In this document: piece after piece, positions 1-7,480 of the stretch
Numbering within the stretch: the first letter of the stretch is position 1
Layout: every line of letters starts with the position of its first letter
Source of the DNA: Flavobacterium luteum
Lineage (GTDB): Bacteria > Bacteroidota > Bacteroidia > Flavobacteriales > Flavobacteriaceae
Direction of reading: 5' to 3'
Assembly: GCF_008806775.1 (NCBI RefSeq)
Contig: NZ_WAEM01000004.1
Location: 1-64,000, forward strand
Length of the DNA stretch: 64,000 nt
Translations under genes and position numbers: made by a program
The notes under the pieces: generated by a model
Told to the model about the DNA's origin: nothing
The model's input: only the letters and a program-made list of their open reading frames with translations
The model's database searches: none

Positions 1-68
1 CGAACAGAGTAGTTAAGCCCGCCTGCGCAGATGGTACTGCAGTTATGTGGGAGAGTATGTCGTCGCCT
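1..68 (+). rRNA. rrf: 5S ribosomal RNA, 3' part
   Basis: The window opens inside a 5S rRNA. The stretch with CGAACAGAGTAGTTAAGCCC, then GATGGTACTGCAGTTATGTGG and GAGAGTATGTCG, matches the conserved loop and 3' arm of Bacteroidetes 5S rRNA. The 5' half lies outside the window, so an rRNA operon presumably extends to the left. The 3' end (about position 68) is estimated from the start of the T/A-rich run before the terminator. Confidence 0.9.
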
Positions 69-76
69 TTCTTTTT

Positions 77-110
77 AAAAACCTCGTTCTAAAAAACGAG
101 GTTTTTTGTT
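77..110 (+). terminator. rRNA operon terminator
   Basis: An 11-bp perfect stem (AAAACCTCGTT at 77-87 with AACGAGGTTTT at 95-105) is followed by a T-rich tail. It sits right after the 5S rRNA and is a standard intrinsic terminator for the rRNA operon. Confidence 0.88.
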
Positions 111-189
111 TTATTGGATACTGTACTAAAAAAGTGTGTAAAGTTAAAAATTTGTAATTTTAAATTACTAACGATAAACTCACAGACTA

Positions 190-1365
190 ATGAACTTTAC
201 ACAAGAACAAATTTCTGAATTAATGTTGAATATAGCAAATTCAGAAAATGGCACCAATTTACTAATGCAAATGATTTTGAACACTTTTATGAAAAGTGAT
301 CGTCATCTTCATCAACAAGAAAACCCTGATACCTATGCCAATGGTTATCGAGAGAGATAAGCACGCGGTTTTGGTAAGGAAATGGTTTTAAAAGTTCCTA
401 GAACCCGCGATGGTGGATTTTATCCTGTATTACTAAATGTACTTAGAGATGGAGATGAAGAACATGGCAAACTTATTTTTAGTTTGTATAAAAAAGGTTT
501 AACTACCGAGCAAGTCAGCGATGTTTATCAAGAAATTTACGGAAATGATTATAGTAAACAGCAGATTAGTTACTTGATGAAAGATAGCCGAGAAGAAGTT
601 TCAGTTTGGTTAAATCGTAGATTAGATACACATTATTTAGTTCTTTATATCGATACAACTTTTGTACATACACGACGAGATAAAACTGTAAGCAAAGAGG
701 GGTATTATACTATTTTAGGTATAAAAGAAGATGGTTCAAGGGAAGTTTTGAGTATTGTAAATCATCCAACAGAAGGTGCTACTTTGTGGCAATTAGAGCT
801 AAATTCATTACAAAAAAGAGGTGTTCAAAGTGTTGGTTTGATAGTCTCGGATGGTCTGGCCTCTATTGAAAATGCAATTGCAAAATCCTTTCCAAATGCA
901 CAACATCAACTCTGTGTAGTACATATTAAACGCACGATTTTATAAGTTTTTCCAAGAACAAAAAGATTAGAAATAGGAAAAGAATTGTTGGAAATATTTG
1001 CTATTGAAACAAAAAAAGTTGCTCCACTAGTAGCATTTGAAAATTTATGTAAATTTACAGAGAAATATAAAAAGAGTTACCCGAGCTTAAAAACACTTTC
1101 AAGTGATAGAAATGTAGCTTACTTTTCTTATTTAGAGTACCCAGCTACAATACAACGAATGAATTATTCTACTAATTGGATTGAGCGTTTAAATCGAGAT
1201 TATAAAAGGGTCTTAAAAATGAGAGGTGCAATGCCAAGCCCAGAGGCAGTTTTATTTTTAATGGGATCGGTTGCTATGGAAAAAGAATACAAATCGTATA
1301 ATTATCCCGTGTCCGTATTTAGATATGTCGACGAATTAAAAAGAAAAGTAATAATAAATAAATAA
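190..1365 (+). pseudogene. IS256-family (mutator-type) transposase with two in-frame stops
   Basis: One frame runs from ATG at 190 to TAA at 1363-1365, about 391 codons, the usual full length for IS256 transposases. It is interrupted by TAA at 358-360 (after ...NGYRER) and TAA at 943-945 (after ...VVHIKRTIL), with no frameshift: sequence on both sides of each stop continues the family alignment. The DDE residues are all still present: D in YIDTTF, D in VSDGLAS and E in NWIERLNRD. The second stop separates the second D from the E, so no fragment carries a full active site. The otherwise clean reading frame suggests recent inactivation. Sequencing error or recoding at both codons is possible but less likely. 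Confidence 0.85.
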
Positions 1366-1408
1366 GAAGTTTAGTGAAGCGTAGCGGAACTAAACTTCTT
1401 ATTTATTT
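1356..1408 (+). terminator. 20-bp perfect hairpin over the transposase stop codon
   Basis: Bases 1356-1375 and 1389-1408 are perfect inverted copies (20 bp) with a 13-nt loop, GAAGCGTAGCGGA. The left arm includes the transposase stop codon. The right arm ends in an AT-rich run rather than a clean T tract. It probably ends transposase transcription or blocks read-through in either direction, but it is longer than a typical terminator. Confidence 0.6.
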
Positions 1409-1502
1409 GATGAAAATGATAATAGTAACAAACAATTTTACACACTTTTTTATACACTACCCCTTTGCTTCGCCTATTCGGATAACATCTCGGGTTTTTT
1501 GT

Positions 1503-1940
1503 TTACAGAGGTATGTCTTTAACAAATTCATCATATTCTAAATAAAACAACTCTAAAGTATTCATTTTCTCATTAAAAAAATTGAAAATGTCATTCCAAT
1601 AGGAACGATTACTTACGGTAACATCTGTTTTTTCAACCCAAATGCGGCTGATGGTTTTGCCGTTTTCTAGCGTGTAGTTTTTTTCGAAAATCAAATCGGG
1701 AATGAATTCATCTTCTAAAATATTTTTTAAGGCTACAATTTTTTCAAAATAGGCTAGGCGTATTTCTTCATTGCGATGTTCGATATCAATACTTACTTGT
1801 GCTTTTTTATTGTCTACAAAAAATTTAAAAGAGAAATCTTTAATTTTGGTGTCGTAAAGAATCCATTTGCGTGGATATTTTTCTGCAAAAGTAATCCAGA
1901 ATTCTTGTTTTAACTTTTGATTTTCTTGCTTGGAATACAT
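1503..1940 (-). CDS. DUF4268 domain protein
   Basis: This protein of about 145 residues matches the DUF4268 family: an N-terminal helix (MYSKQENQKLKQEFW), then alternating strands with many aromatic and charged residues, including a KDFSFKFFVDNKKAQVSID segment, and a helical C-terminus. The family's function is not established; related domains occur in proteins with a PD-(D/E)XK nuclease-like look, but no catalytic set is visible here. I start at ATG 1940 rather than the TTG four codons upstream. The gene is transcribed toward the IS256 element, and its stop lies close to a CTCGGGTTTTTTG tract that could be a terminator remnant. Confidence 0.75.
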   Translation of the reverse strand: MYSKQENQKLKQEFWITFAEKYPRKWILYDTKIKDFSFKFFVDNKKAQVSIDIEHRNEEIRLAYFEKIVALKNILEDEFIPDLIFEKNYTLENGKTISRIWVEKTDVTVSNRSYWNDIFNFFNEKMNTLELFYLEYDEFVKDIPL

Positions 1941-2084
1941 ATCTAAATACAAAATTTATTAAGTAAGTAATTGAATTTATGTAAATTCGTTGTCTTGAGT
2001 AGTTCTCGATACATTTTTTTTTGGTTGCACTACACAAAAACACCCAAACTGACGTTTAGGTGATTACAAAAATAAGCGTTGATT

Positions 2085-2723
2085 ATGGATTTTCAAGATT
2101 TTCTTACTAGTATTCCTAAAATGGAAAAAGAGCCACTTCTTGCTAATTTGGCTCATCAAATTATGGTTCCGCCAGAACGTGCAGAATTGATGAGAAATTT
2201 GAATGTTGAAGAAGAAAATCCAAGAGCTGCAGCAGTTATGATGTTATTTTATCCTAAGAATAAGAAGACGCATTTGGTTTTAATTATTAGAAATTCTTAT
2301 TTTGGAGTTCATTCGTCTCAAATTGCATTTCCTGGAGGTAAAGTAGAACACAACGATAAGTCAATTGAATATACTGCTTTGCGGGAAACAGAGGAGGAAA
2401 TAGGCGTAGCAATTGATAAAATAACTGTCATTAAAGCTTTTACAGAAGTATATATTCCTCCAAGTAATTTTATGGTTTTTCCTTTTTTGGGTTATTGTAA
2501 AGAGGAGCTTGTTTTTAAACCTGATCCGAAAGAAGTGGCAGGAATTCTCGAACTCTCATTGGCCGATTTCTTAGATGAAAACGTTATTGTAAACAAATCG
2601 ATGTCGACTTCCTATTCTGAAGACATTGTTGTTCCTGCTTTTAAAGTTCAAGAGCATTATGTATGGGGAGCAACAGCAATGATGATGAGTGAATTGAAAG
2701 AAATGCTCAAAAAAGTACTATAA
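2085..2723 (+). CDS. Nudix hydrolase, probable CoA pyrophosphatase
   Basis: This is a soluble Nudix enzyme of 212 residues. The Nudix box is present as FPGGKVEHNDKS followed by ALRETEEEIG, with the glutamates that bind the metal. The FPGG..x..D..S...ALRE spacing and the preceding HSSQIAFPGG are typical of the NudL/CoA pyrophosphatase subgroup, which cleaves CoA or its oxidised forms to 4'-phosphopantetheine and 3',5'-ADP. Substrate is inferred from subgroup resemblance only. The ATG at 2085 is preferred to TTG at 2079. The acyltransferase gene follows 52 bp downstream on the same strand and may be co-transcribed. Confidence 0.85.
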   Translation: MDFQDFLTSIPKMEKEPLLANLAHQIMVPPERAELMRNLNVEEENPRAAAVMMLFYPKNKKTHLVLIIRNSYFGVHSSQIAFPGGKVEHNDKSIEYTALRETEEEIGVAIDKITVIKAFTEVYIPPSNFMVFPFLGYCKEELVFKPDPKEVAGILELSLADFLDENVIVNKSMSTSYSEDIVVPAFKVQEHYVWGATAMMMSELKEMLKKVL

Positions 2724-2775
2724 ATTATAAGATTTTGTATGTTTGTAGCTAATGATTTTTTAATATAAATTTATT

Positions 2776-3585
2776 ATGGGATTCTTAAGACGAAATCCTT
2801 TTGGTCATATTCTAATTATAAAAAAATGGTTAATCCGAATTTTTGCGGTTCTAACCCATAGACGCTATAGAGGGTTTAATGAATTGCAAATAGAAGGTTC
2901 TGAAATTATTAAATCTTTACCAGATACCAATGTACTCTTTATATCCAATCATCAAACGTATTTTGCTGATGTTGTCGCTATGTTTCATGTTTTTAATGCC
3001 AGTTTAAGTGGTCGTCAAGACAGCATTAAAAACTTGGGGTACATTTGGCAACCTAAAATGAATATATATTATGTGGCCGCAAAAGAAACCATGGAAGCAG
3101 GTTTACTCCCTAGAATTCTTTCCTATGTTGGGGCCATCACAGTAGAACGTACTTGGCGCGCCAAAGGAAAAGATGTTACAGAGAAACGCGAAGTCAACCC
3201 AAACGATACAGAGAATATAAAAATAGCTTTGGCTGATGGTTGGGTGATTACTTTTCCGCAAGGCACAACCAAATCGTTTAAACCTGTTCGAAAAGGAACG
3301 GCACACATCATAAAACAACACCGTCCAATTGTTGTACCTATTGTAATTGATGGTTTTCGACGTTCGTTTGATAAAAAAGGACTCCGAATGAAGAAGAAAG
3401 GTATCTTACAATCGTTTATTATCAAAGAACCTTTAGTTATTGACTATGAAAATGAAACCATCGAAGAAATTGTTGAAAAAGTAGAATTTGCAATAGAGCA
3501 ACATCAATCTTTCTTAAAAGTACTTTCTGCAGAAGAAATTGCCGAACAAGAAAAGTTAGACAAATTAAGAGAATGGGAATATTAA
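2776..3585 (+). CDS. 1-acyl-sn-glycerol-3-phosphate acyltransferase (PlsC family)
   Basis: A membrane-associated acyltransferase of 269 residues. The HX4D catalytic motif is visible as NHQTYFAD (about residues 58-65), and the glycerol-phosphate binding block appears as FPQGTTK near residue 160. The P-V-V-P-I-V-I-D-G block further on is also typical. The family moves an acyl chain to lysophosphatidic acid during phospholipid synthesis. Some flavobacterial members may act on other lipids, such as ornithine or aminolipids, so the exact acceptor is open. The N-terminus has a basic amphipathic stretch rather than a clear multi-pass membrane domain. Confidence 0.85.
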   Translation: MGFLRRNPFGHILIIKKWLIRIFAVLTHRRYRGFNELQIEGSEIIKSLPDTNVLFISNHQTYFADVVAMFHVFNASLSGRQDSIKNLGYIWQPKMNIYYVAAKETMEAGLLPRILSYVGAITVERTWRAKGKDVTEKREVNPNDTENIKIALADGWVITFPQGTTKSFKPVRKGTAHIIKQHRPIVVPIVIDGFRRSFDKKGLRMKKKGILQSFIIKEPLVIDYENETIEEIVEKVEFAIEQHQSFLKVLSAEEIAEQEKLDKLREWEY

Positions 3586-3595
3586 CTATTTTTTA

Positions 3596-4216
3596 TTACA
3601 AATCTATTTTCTTTAATTCATGGTAATTTTTATATAACTTCTTAAGTAAAATGCCATAAATTAGTCTATAAAACAGCCAAAACAAACCTACAAAAAGCAG
3701 TAAAAATGCACCGCACAACAAAATTGTCAATGTAAATACTTTAGTATTTAAGGTAAGTTCATGCACCTTTGGATTTAACGAAAAAGCTAAAATAAAGCCC
3801 ATTATCATACTAAAAACTATCATTCCTAAATTATACCAAACGTAGTATTGAACCGTTTTTCTGGTCTTTAAAATATCCTTCATTAATTGTTTGGTAGAAG
3901 TAATAGTAGAAATGTTTTTATAATTTTTATAAAAAATCAGAATAAAAACCGCTACAACAGCATAATTAAAAACTGTTAGAAATTTTAAATACTCGATATA
4001 CGCTTCTCCATGCACCTCTTTTAAATAATCGTCAGTGTTAAAAAGCAAACTAATTCCTGTCCATAACAAAACCTCTAAAATGCTAATAATCAATATCCAC
4101 TTCACTATCGAAGACGATTTTTTATGCAACATCTTATAGATTTCCATTTCCGAAACTTGTTCAAAAGAATTTTCATTCTTTTGCCAGTCTTTTTTCAATA
4201 AATCCAACTCCTCCAT
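3596..4216 (-). CDS. Membrane protein paired with ECF sigma factor, possible anti-sigma factor
   Basis: A 206-residue protein with a charged N-terminal domain of about 37 residues (MEELDLLKKDWQKNENSF...) followed by four predicted membrane helices at about 39-60, 81-100, 125-147 and 160-190. It starts 5 bp after the ECF sigma gene, and an AAGGA-like ribosome site overlaps the sigma stop codon, so the two are one transcript. A cytoplasmic domain followed by membrane helices encoded directly after a sigma factor is the usual layout of anti-sigma factors. I see no zinc-binding HxxxCxxC motif. The role is inferred from context. Confidence 0.65.
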   Translation of the reverse strand: MEELDLLKKDWQKNENSFEQVSEMEIYKMLHKKSSSIVKWILIISILEVLLWTGISLLFNTDDYLKEVHGEAYIEYLKFLTVFNYAVVAVFILIFYKNYKNISTITSTKQLMKDILKTRKTVQYYVWYNLGMIVFSMIMGFILAFSLNPKVHELTLNTKVFTLTILLCGAFLLLFVGLFWLFYRLIYGILLKKLYKNYHELKKIDL

Positions 4217-4221
4217 AATCC

Positions 4222-4716
4222 TTAAGGATTTAATATTTTTTTCAATTTCCCTTTTATTCTATTCATTTTCACTCTAGCATTCACTTCGCTAATTCCTAAA
4301 GTTTCCGAAATTTCAGTGTAATCCTTATCTTCTAAATACATAAAAACTAATGCTTTCTCAATGTCATTCAACTGATAAACCGCTTGATACATCAATTTAA
4401 TTCGCTCCTCTTCTTCGTAATTGTAATCTTCTTGGCTAATAAAAAATTGATGTTTTTCATAATCAACTGTTTGTACTGATTTGGTGCTTTTTCTGTACAA
4501 AGTAATTGCTGTATTCAAAGCCACACGATACGCCCATGTCGAAAATTTACTGTCGCCACGAAACTTCGGGAACGCTTTCCACAATTGTATCGTAATTTCC
4601 TGAAACAAATCCTTGTGTGCATCATCACCAGCAGTATACAACCTACAAATTTTGTGGATTATATTCTGATTTTCTCGCAACTGCTTTACAAAAGATTGTT
4701 CTAAACCCTCACTCAT
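4222..4716 (-). CDS. RNA polymerase sigma factor, ECF (sigma-70) type
   Basis: 164 residues, the normal size of an ECF sigma factor. Region 2 contains DLFQEITIQLWKAFPKF and FSTWAYRVALN (about residues 36-70), which bind core polymerase and melt the -10 region. Region 4 has a helix-turn-helix, YTEISETLGISEVNARVKM (about 133-151), for -35 recognition. The following membrane protein is probably its regulator. An inverted repeat TGTACTT/AAGTACA lies 16 bp upstream of the start and could be a control site. Confidence 0.9.
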   Translation of the reverse strand: MSEGLEQSFVKQLRENQNIIHKICRLYTAGDDAHKDLFQEITIQLWKAFPKFRGDSKFSTWAYRVALNTAITLYRKSTKSVQTVDYEKHQFFISQEDYNYEEEERIKLMYQAVYQLNDIEKALVFMYLEDKDYTEISETLGISEVNARVKMNRIKGKLKKILNP

Positions 4717-4732
4717 ATCTTATTAGTAATCC

Positions 4733-4758
4733 TGTACTTCATTTTGTTACAAAGTACA
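4733..4758. promoter_or_regulatory. Inverted repeat upstream of the ECF sigma gene
   Basis: TGTACTT at 4733-4739 and AAGTACA at 4752-4758 form a perfect 7-bp dyad with a 12-nt spacer, just upstream of the sigma gene (start at 4716, minus strand). It may be an operator or part of an autoregulated promoter. Chance occurrence cannot be ruled out. Confidence 0.3.
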
Positions 4759-4806
4759 ATAAATTATTTAGGAGCACAAATTTTAGGCATTTCTTGGCAA
4801 GTTTGG

Positions 4807-4915
4807 TCCCGCTGTATATTACAATCTGACATTGCAAGGTACAAAGCAATCTTTAACTGGATTGCTTCGTGCCCTGCCATGTCAGGATTTCCATTGCCAT
4901 CGGGGCTAGGAAGTA
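4807..4915. repeat. Long imperfect palindromic intergenic element (Flavobacterium repeat type)
   Basis: The inner arms, TGACATTGCAAGGTACAAAG at 4827-4846 and the inverse of 4864-4884, are similar along their length, and the outer arms continue the pairing: GGTCCCGCTGTAT on the left, and ATTGCCATCGGGGCTAGG on the right. The phrases 'TCCCGCTGTATAT' and 'GGATTTCCATTGCCATCGGGGCTAG' resemble a dispersed palindromic repeat common in Flavobacterium intergenic regions. It lies between the divergent sigma and NDH-2 genes. Short reading frames inside it are not credible genes. Confidence 0.65.
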
Positions 4916-5002
4916 ATGTTTGGGATTCTTTATAAATTTCAATGTAAGCAAACCTTGAAACTTTGTATCTTTGAATCTATACAAATTTGAAATATTTTAA
5001 AA

Positions 5003-6307
5003 ATGAATATTCCTAATACTACAAAACCAAGAATCGTAATTATAGGCGGAGGTTTCGCAGGCATTGCAATTGCCAAAAAACTGAGAAATAAAAAGGTTCA
5101 AGTGGTATTAATCGACAAACATAATTACCATACTTTTCAACCATTGTTATATCAAGTAGCCACTGGCGGACTCGAAGCGGGTTCAATAGCCTATCCCATT
5201 AGGAAAGTAATTCAAGAATACAAAGATTTTTATTTTAGGTTAACATCAGTTGCCGAAATTGATACTAAAAACCAAAAAGTTATTTCAGAAATTGGAGAAC
5301 TTCACTACGATTACTTGGTCATTGCAACGGGGTCTAAAACCAATTTTTTTGGCAATAAAGAAATAGAACGCAATGCTATGGGAATGAAAACCATTCCGCA
5401 ATCGCTCAATATTCGTAGTTTGATATTAGAGAATTTTGAACAAGCTGTTCTTACTAATGATATTTTAGAAAAAAACAGCCTTATTAATTTTGTTCTCGTT
5501 GGCGGAGGACCAACAGGAGTTGAACTTGCCGGAGCATTAGCCGAAATGAAAAAAGCCATTCTCCAAAAGGATTATCCAGATTTAGATATCAATAAAATGC
5601 AAATCAATCTTATTCAAAGTGGTGACAGAATACTCAATACCATGAGCGAAATATCATCCCAAGAAGCAGAAGAATTTCTAAAAAATTTAGGGGTTAAAAT
5701 CTGGAAAAATGTCCGTGTCACTAATTATGATGGAAAGACTATATCCACTAATTCTGATTTAACTTTTGAAACCGCAACTGTAATTTGGACCGCAGGTGTA
5801 AAGGGCGCTCTAGTTTCTGGACTTGATGCACAATCATTAGTAGAAAATGTAAAGCGCATTCGAGTAAATCAATTCAATCAAGTTAAAGGGTATGATACTA
5901 TTTTTGCAGTAGGTGATATCGCAATGATGGAATTGGAAAATTATCCCGAAGGACATCCCATGATGGCACAACCAGCAATACAACAAGGAAAATCACTTGG
6001 GGAAAACATTATAAAATTAATCAACAAACAGCAAATGTCTCCTTTTGAATACAATGATAAAGGAGCAATGGCGACTATTGGTCGCAATAAAGCCGTTGTC
6101 GACTTACCCAAATTTCATTTTAGTGGCGTTTTTGCTTGGTTTGTTTGGATGTTTGTACATTTATTTTCATTAATTGGCTTTAAAAATAAAGCGGTCGTTT
6201 TCCTAAATTGGGTGTATAATTACATTCGTCTCGATCGAGAAGGGCGACTGATTATTAGACCTTTCAAGCGAAAAAGTTTTGTAACCTTTACCAGTGATGA
6301 AGTATAG
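5003..6307 (+). CDS. ndh: Type II NADH dehydrogenase (NDH-2)
   Basis: 434 residues. Two Rossmann motifs are visible: the FAD site IIGGGFAGIAIAKKL near residue 13 and the NAD site VGGGPTGVELAGAL near residue 166. A third FAD-contact motif, FAVGDIAMM, is near residue 305. NDH-2 enzymes pass electrons from NADH to the quinone pool at the inner face of the membrane without pumping protons. The C-terminal third has the hydrophobic stretch FAWFVWMFVHLFSLIGF, which fits membrane attachment. A TATCTTTG element at 4966-4973 resembles the Bacteroidetes -7 box, though I could not find a matching TTG upstream. Confidence 0.92.
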   Translation: MNIPNTTKPRIVIIGGGFAGIAIAKKLRNKKVQVVLIDKHNYHTFQPLLYQVATGGLEAGSIAYPIRKVIQEYKDFYFRLTSVAEIDTKNQKVISEIGELHYDYLVIATGSKTNFFGNKEIERNAMGMKTIPQSLNIRSLILENFEQAVLTNDILEKNSLINFVLVGGGPTGVELAGALAEMKKAILQKDYPDLDINKMQINLIQSGDRILNTMSEISSQEAEEFLKNLGVKIWKNVRVTNYDGKTISTNSDLTFETATVIWTAGVKGALVSGLDAQSLVENVKRIRVNQFNQVKGYDTIFAVGDIAMMELENYPEGHPMMAQPAIQQGKSLGENIIKLINKQQMSPFEYNDKGAMATIGRNKAVVDLPKFHFSGVFAWFVWMFVHLFSLIGFKNKAVVFLNWVYNYIRLDREGRLIIRPFKRKSFVTFTSDEV

Positions 6308-6317
6308 TTTATTGTAT

Positions 6318-7379
6318 TTACAATTGTTTGTTCTTATAATAATTAATCAACAAATCCACAAACTTGCTATAACTGTCCATACCGTCTTCTTGTTGGTTGA
6401 ACTTTAAGAATTGATCGTAAAAAGCATGAAATCCTTTGTCAATGAAAGTATCGTATTGTTCCCAAAAAACATCACTCTCTTTGTAATTGGCTATAATTCC
6501 GGGGTTGATTTTTGATTTTAAAATTTTGAATTTCGTTTCGTCTTTCATACCAATATTAGCCATACAATACCGTAAAGCATTGCTGTAAGCCGAATATTGA
6601 AAGTATAAATCCTCATTTTTGATGCTGGCTAAAAACCCAATAAAATTGCACTCACTTTCACTTGCAAAACCTATTTGATGTGCCATTTCGTGACAAACCA
6701 CGTTAGGAAATCCATACGTTGGTAATTTGTCATTGACTTGCGCTTCATTGGTAAACGGATTCAAATAACCTCCAAATCCCATATAAGTCAATGGCAAACT
6801 GAACAACGATTTCTTTATACTTGGTGATTGATAGGTGAAAAATGGATATTGTTGAGCTAAATTATCATAGCCATTTTGTGATATTTTAAAAACAGTGTCT
6901 TGAGAATGAGGATTGATTACTTTCAGGTTTTTATTTTTTGCAATTTCAAATTGAATCGCATTTGTTTTCACAATTAATTTTTCGGTGAAAGCAAACAAAT
7001 CTTCATAAGTATATTCTCTTTGAATGTTCATTTTTTCAAAAAGGGGCACACGATAATAATTTAATGCCCAAAGAAAATGAAATAGAAAATACCCGACAGA
7101 AACAAAACTTGTAACCTTTAGTAATTTATCTTTCCAAGTTGTTTTTCTTGATTTTTGAATTCTCCGAATTGAAATCAATAGGTAAATAATCACAAAACCA
7201 TAAAGTAAATCTCCAACTGAAAAAGGAATCCACCCCAATGAAATTCGAATTGTTTTAGATAACAAAATATACAAATCATTGCTATAAAATCGCTCTACAA
7301 CTTCTGGAAAAAAAGCAATCACTTTAAGGAAAATAATTTGGAAGATTAGAAATATTGGAAGGATATATTTACGTTTCAC
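6318..7379 (-). CDS. DUF3810 membrane protein, putative zinc metallopeptidase
   Basis: 353 residues. Three membrane helices lie in the first 110 residues (about 5-25, 55-75 and 93-110), followed by a soluble domain containing HEMAHQIGF and, about 9 residues on, a glutamate in ESECNFIGF. HExxH plus a downstream Glu is the gluzincin-type zinc ligand set. DUF3810 has no experimentally settled role that I know of; a membrane-anchored peptidase is the reasonable guess. The start is GTG at 7379; no ATG is better placed. It converges with ndh, whose stop is only 10 bp away. Confidence 0.8.
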   Translation of the reverse strand: MKRKYILPIFLIFQIIFLKVIAFFPEVVERFYSNDLYILLSKTIRISLGWIPFSVGDLLYGFVIIYLLISIRRIQKSRKTTWKDKLLKVTSFVSVGYFLFHFLWALNYYRVPLFEKMNIQREYTYEDLFAFTEKLIVKTNAIQFEIAKNKNLKVINPHSQDTVFKISQNGYDNLAQQYPFFTYQSPSIKKSLFSLPLTYMGFGGYLNPFTNEAQVNDKLPTYGFPNVVCHEMAHQIGFASESECNFIGFLASIKNEDLYFQYSAYSNALRYCMANIGMKDETKFKILKSKINPGIIANYKESDVFWEQYDTFIDKGFHAFYDQFLKFNQQEDGMDSYSKFVDLLINYYKNKQL

Positions 7380-7480
7380 TTAATTGATTTTAAAACGTAA
7401 ATATAATCACAATAACAATTCCTAAAGAAATTAAACTTTGTAACTTTGATGCTCTTAAACATTGAAATTTATATAAAAGA

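Larger units (their letters stand above)
124..1455 (+). mobile_element. IS256-family insertion sequence, inactivated
   Basis: The element holds one transposase reading frame framed by imperfect terminal inverted repeats. The left end has TAAAAAAGTGTGTAAA at 127-142, and the same 16 bases occur in inverted form at about 1436-1451. Outer boundaries are uncertain by a few bases and I could not identify an 8-9 bp target duplication. The element lies between the rRNA terminator and the next gene, so it disrupts nothing obvious. The transposase is broken by two in-frame stops, so the copy is likely immobile on its own but could be moved in trans. Confidence 0.75.

Noticed and set aside
190..1365. 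Programmed stop-codon read-through in the IS256 transposase
   Set aside because: Two separate TAA codons without a recoding signal are better explained as inactivating mutations.
4617..4935. Two short open frames on the plus strand
   Set aside because: They lie in the sigma gene's antisense strand and in the palindromic repeat; amino-acid content is not protein-like and there is no homology I recognise.
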